This document shows, one piece after another, positions 63,424 through 64,000 of a stretch of 64,000 bases of DNA. The position numbers and the translations under genes were made by a program. The notes beneath the pieces were generated by a model. That model saw nothing but the letters and a program-made list of their open reading frames with translations, searched no databases and was not told the origin of the DNA. This stretch comes from Halocynthiibacter sp. SDUM655004 (GTDB lineage Bacteria > Pseudomonadota > Alphaproteobacteria > Rhodobacterales > Rhodobacteraceae), in contig NZ_JAPDUG010000002.1 in NCBI RefSeq assembly GCF_026015885.1, forward strand, positions 496,001 through 560,000, written 5' to 3'. Each line of letters starts with the position of its first letter. Positions within the stretch are counted from its first letter, which is position 1.

Positions 63424-64000
63424 CCTTTCACAGCCCCGGCAAGAAGGCCGCGTGTGAAGTAACGCTGTCCGAAGAGGAAAATCAGCATGATCGGCAAGGC
63501 CACAATCGTCGCGGCGGCACCAACGTACTGGAATTCCAGCGTGAAGAGTTCGACAAAGCTGGCAAGCCCGATTGTTACGGTCTTGTGCTCATTTGATTCA
63601 AGCAGGATCGAAGCAAAGGCAAATTCAGACCACGCGCCAACGAAGTGCCACATCGCAGCAGTAATCAGCGCAGGCGTAGCCAGTGGAAGAACCACCATGA
63701 CCATGCTTTGCAAGCGGCTCGCACCATCCATCATCGCGCTTTCTTCAAGTTCGCGCGGAATCTCGCGGAGGCTAGACGCGATGATCCATGTCGCAAACGG
63801 CAACCCGAAAGCAGAGTAAAGAAGCACCAATCCGATCAAACTATCCTGAAGACCCAGCATGCTCATGAGGCGATATGTGGGAAGCAAGAGTGCTGCGCCT
63901 TGGAACATTCGGCTGATGAGTAGCCCACCGAGTATGAGATCGCGGCCCGGAAAGTTTAGTCGAGCGAAGGCATAACCGGCGAGCGTTCCAAAGATCAGAA
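63420..64000 (-). CDS. Carbohydrate ABC transporter permease (MalG-like), cut by window edge
   Basis: This is the C-terminal ~190 residues of an inner-membrane permease. The frame stays open to the window end (AGYAFARLNFPGRD upstream). The EAA loop is ESAMMDGASRLQSMVMVVLP, the contact site for the ATPase. It closes with GQRYFTRGLLAGAVKG, typical of MalG/UgpE types. The start, the partner permease and the binding protein should lie to the right, outside the window. Confidence 0.92.
   Translation of the reverse strand, partial: LIFGTLAGYAFARLNFPGRDLILGGLLISRMFQGAALLLPTYRLMSMLGLQDSLIGLVLLYSAFGLPFATWIIASSLREIPRELEESAMMDGASRLQSMVMVVLPLATPALITAAMWHFVGAWSEFAFASILLESNEHKTVTIGLASFVELFTLEFQYVGAAATIVALPIMLIFLFGQRYFTRGLLAGAVKG

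Noticed and set aside
1-64000. CRISPR arrays, insertion sequences, prophage or toxin-antitoxin modules
   Set aside because: No regularly spaced repeats, transposase, integrase or phage structural gene was seen; gene content is mostly housekeeping.

Overview
The window looks like chromosomal DNA of a marine alphaproteobacterium of the Rhodobacterales (Roseobacter group) with moderate GC. The pointers are gene content and order: a helicase/S4/ferredoxin/CarD block, a RibB with a degenerate second domain, nrdR-ribD, TadG/TadE proteins outside a tad core, a MalK/UgpC-type sugar cassette, and a tRNA-His with the alphaproteobacterial identity (A73, no G-1). Genes are tightly packed with many 4-nt ATGA overlaps. 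I see no insertion sequence, prophage or CRISPR array. This is mostly ordinary core genome with a few odd spots.

Layout. 1-4.6 kb: end of tatD, a metallo-beta-lactamase-fold hydrolase, an AEC permease, a glycosyltransferase-like protein and metY. 4.7-7.6 kb: one 938-aa acidic membrane protein that looks like a GspL/PilM-like head joined to a PilP/GspC-like tail. 7.6-13.2 kb: hpd with a divergent Lrp regulator, a KefB-type antiporter, and divergent cobT/cobS. 13.2-17.6 kb: minus-strand carD, fdxA, S4 protein and Suv3-like helicase. 17.6-27.6 kb: TPR protein, SCP2 protein, lysophospholipase-like hydrolase, pepF, an oxidoreductase, rpoH, an RluD-type pseudouridine synthase, a DEAD-box helicase and an unknown small gene. 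27.8-30.1 kb: orphan receiver protein plus MarR-like regulator, tRNA-His, a small conserved protein, mmcB with a LexA-like box, and a non-coding gap rich in inverted repeats.

30.1-39.9 kb is a riboflavin region on the minus strand (nrdR-ribD, then ribE-unknown-ribBX-ribH-nusB). It is split by three plus-strand capsule genes (KpsS-like, Wza-like lipoprotein, KpsC). 40-48.2 kb: secreted lipoprotein, YjbQ, dienelactone hydrolase, DUF1294 protein, rpoD, dnaG and glutamate dehydrogenase. 48.5-51.5 kb: TadG-TadE-TadE. 51.5-58.6 kb: membrane protein, pirin, TetR regulator with its likely operator, small lipoprotein, hom, glpX, recJ and tRNA-Glu. 58.8-64 kb: a minus-strand sugar-acid cassette (ABC permease, two enolase-superfamily dehydratase-like proteins, MalK-type ATPase, L-rhamnose mutarotase-like protein, DapA-like aldolase) that runs off the right edge.

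How the parts fit. The rib genes supply flavin, but the GTP cyclohydrolase II step must be encoded elsewhere because the RibA-like domain here has lost its zinc cysteines. The capsule genes make and export a Kdo-linked polysaccharide without the ABC exporter being present here. The last cassette reads as import and non-phosphorylative breakdown of rhamnose or a similar sugar. The least explained items are the 938-aa fusion, the 193-aa protein locked between ribE and ribBX, the DTD-motif protein near the left end, and the structured gap near 30 kb.
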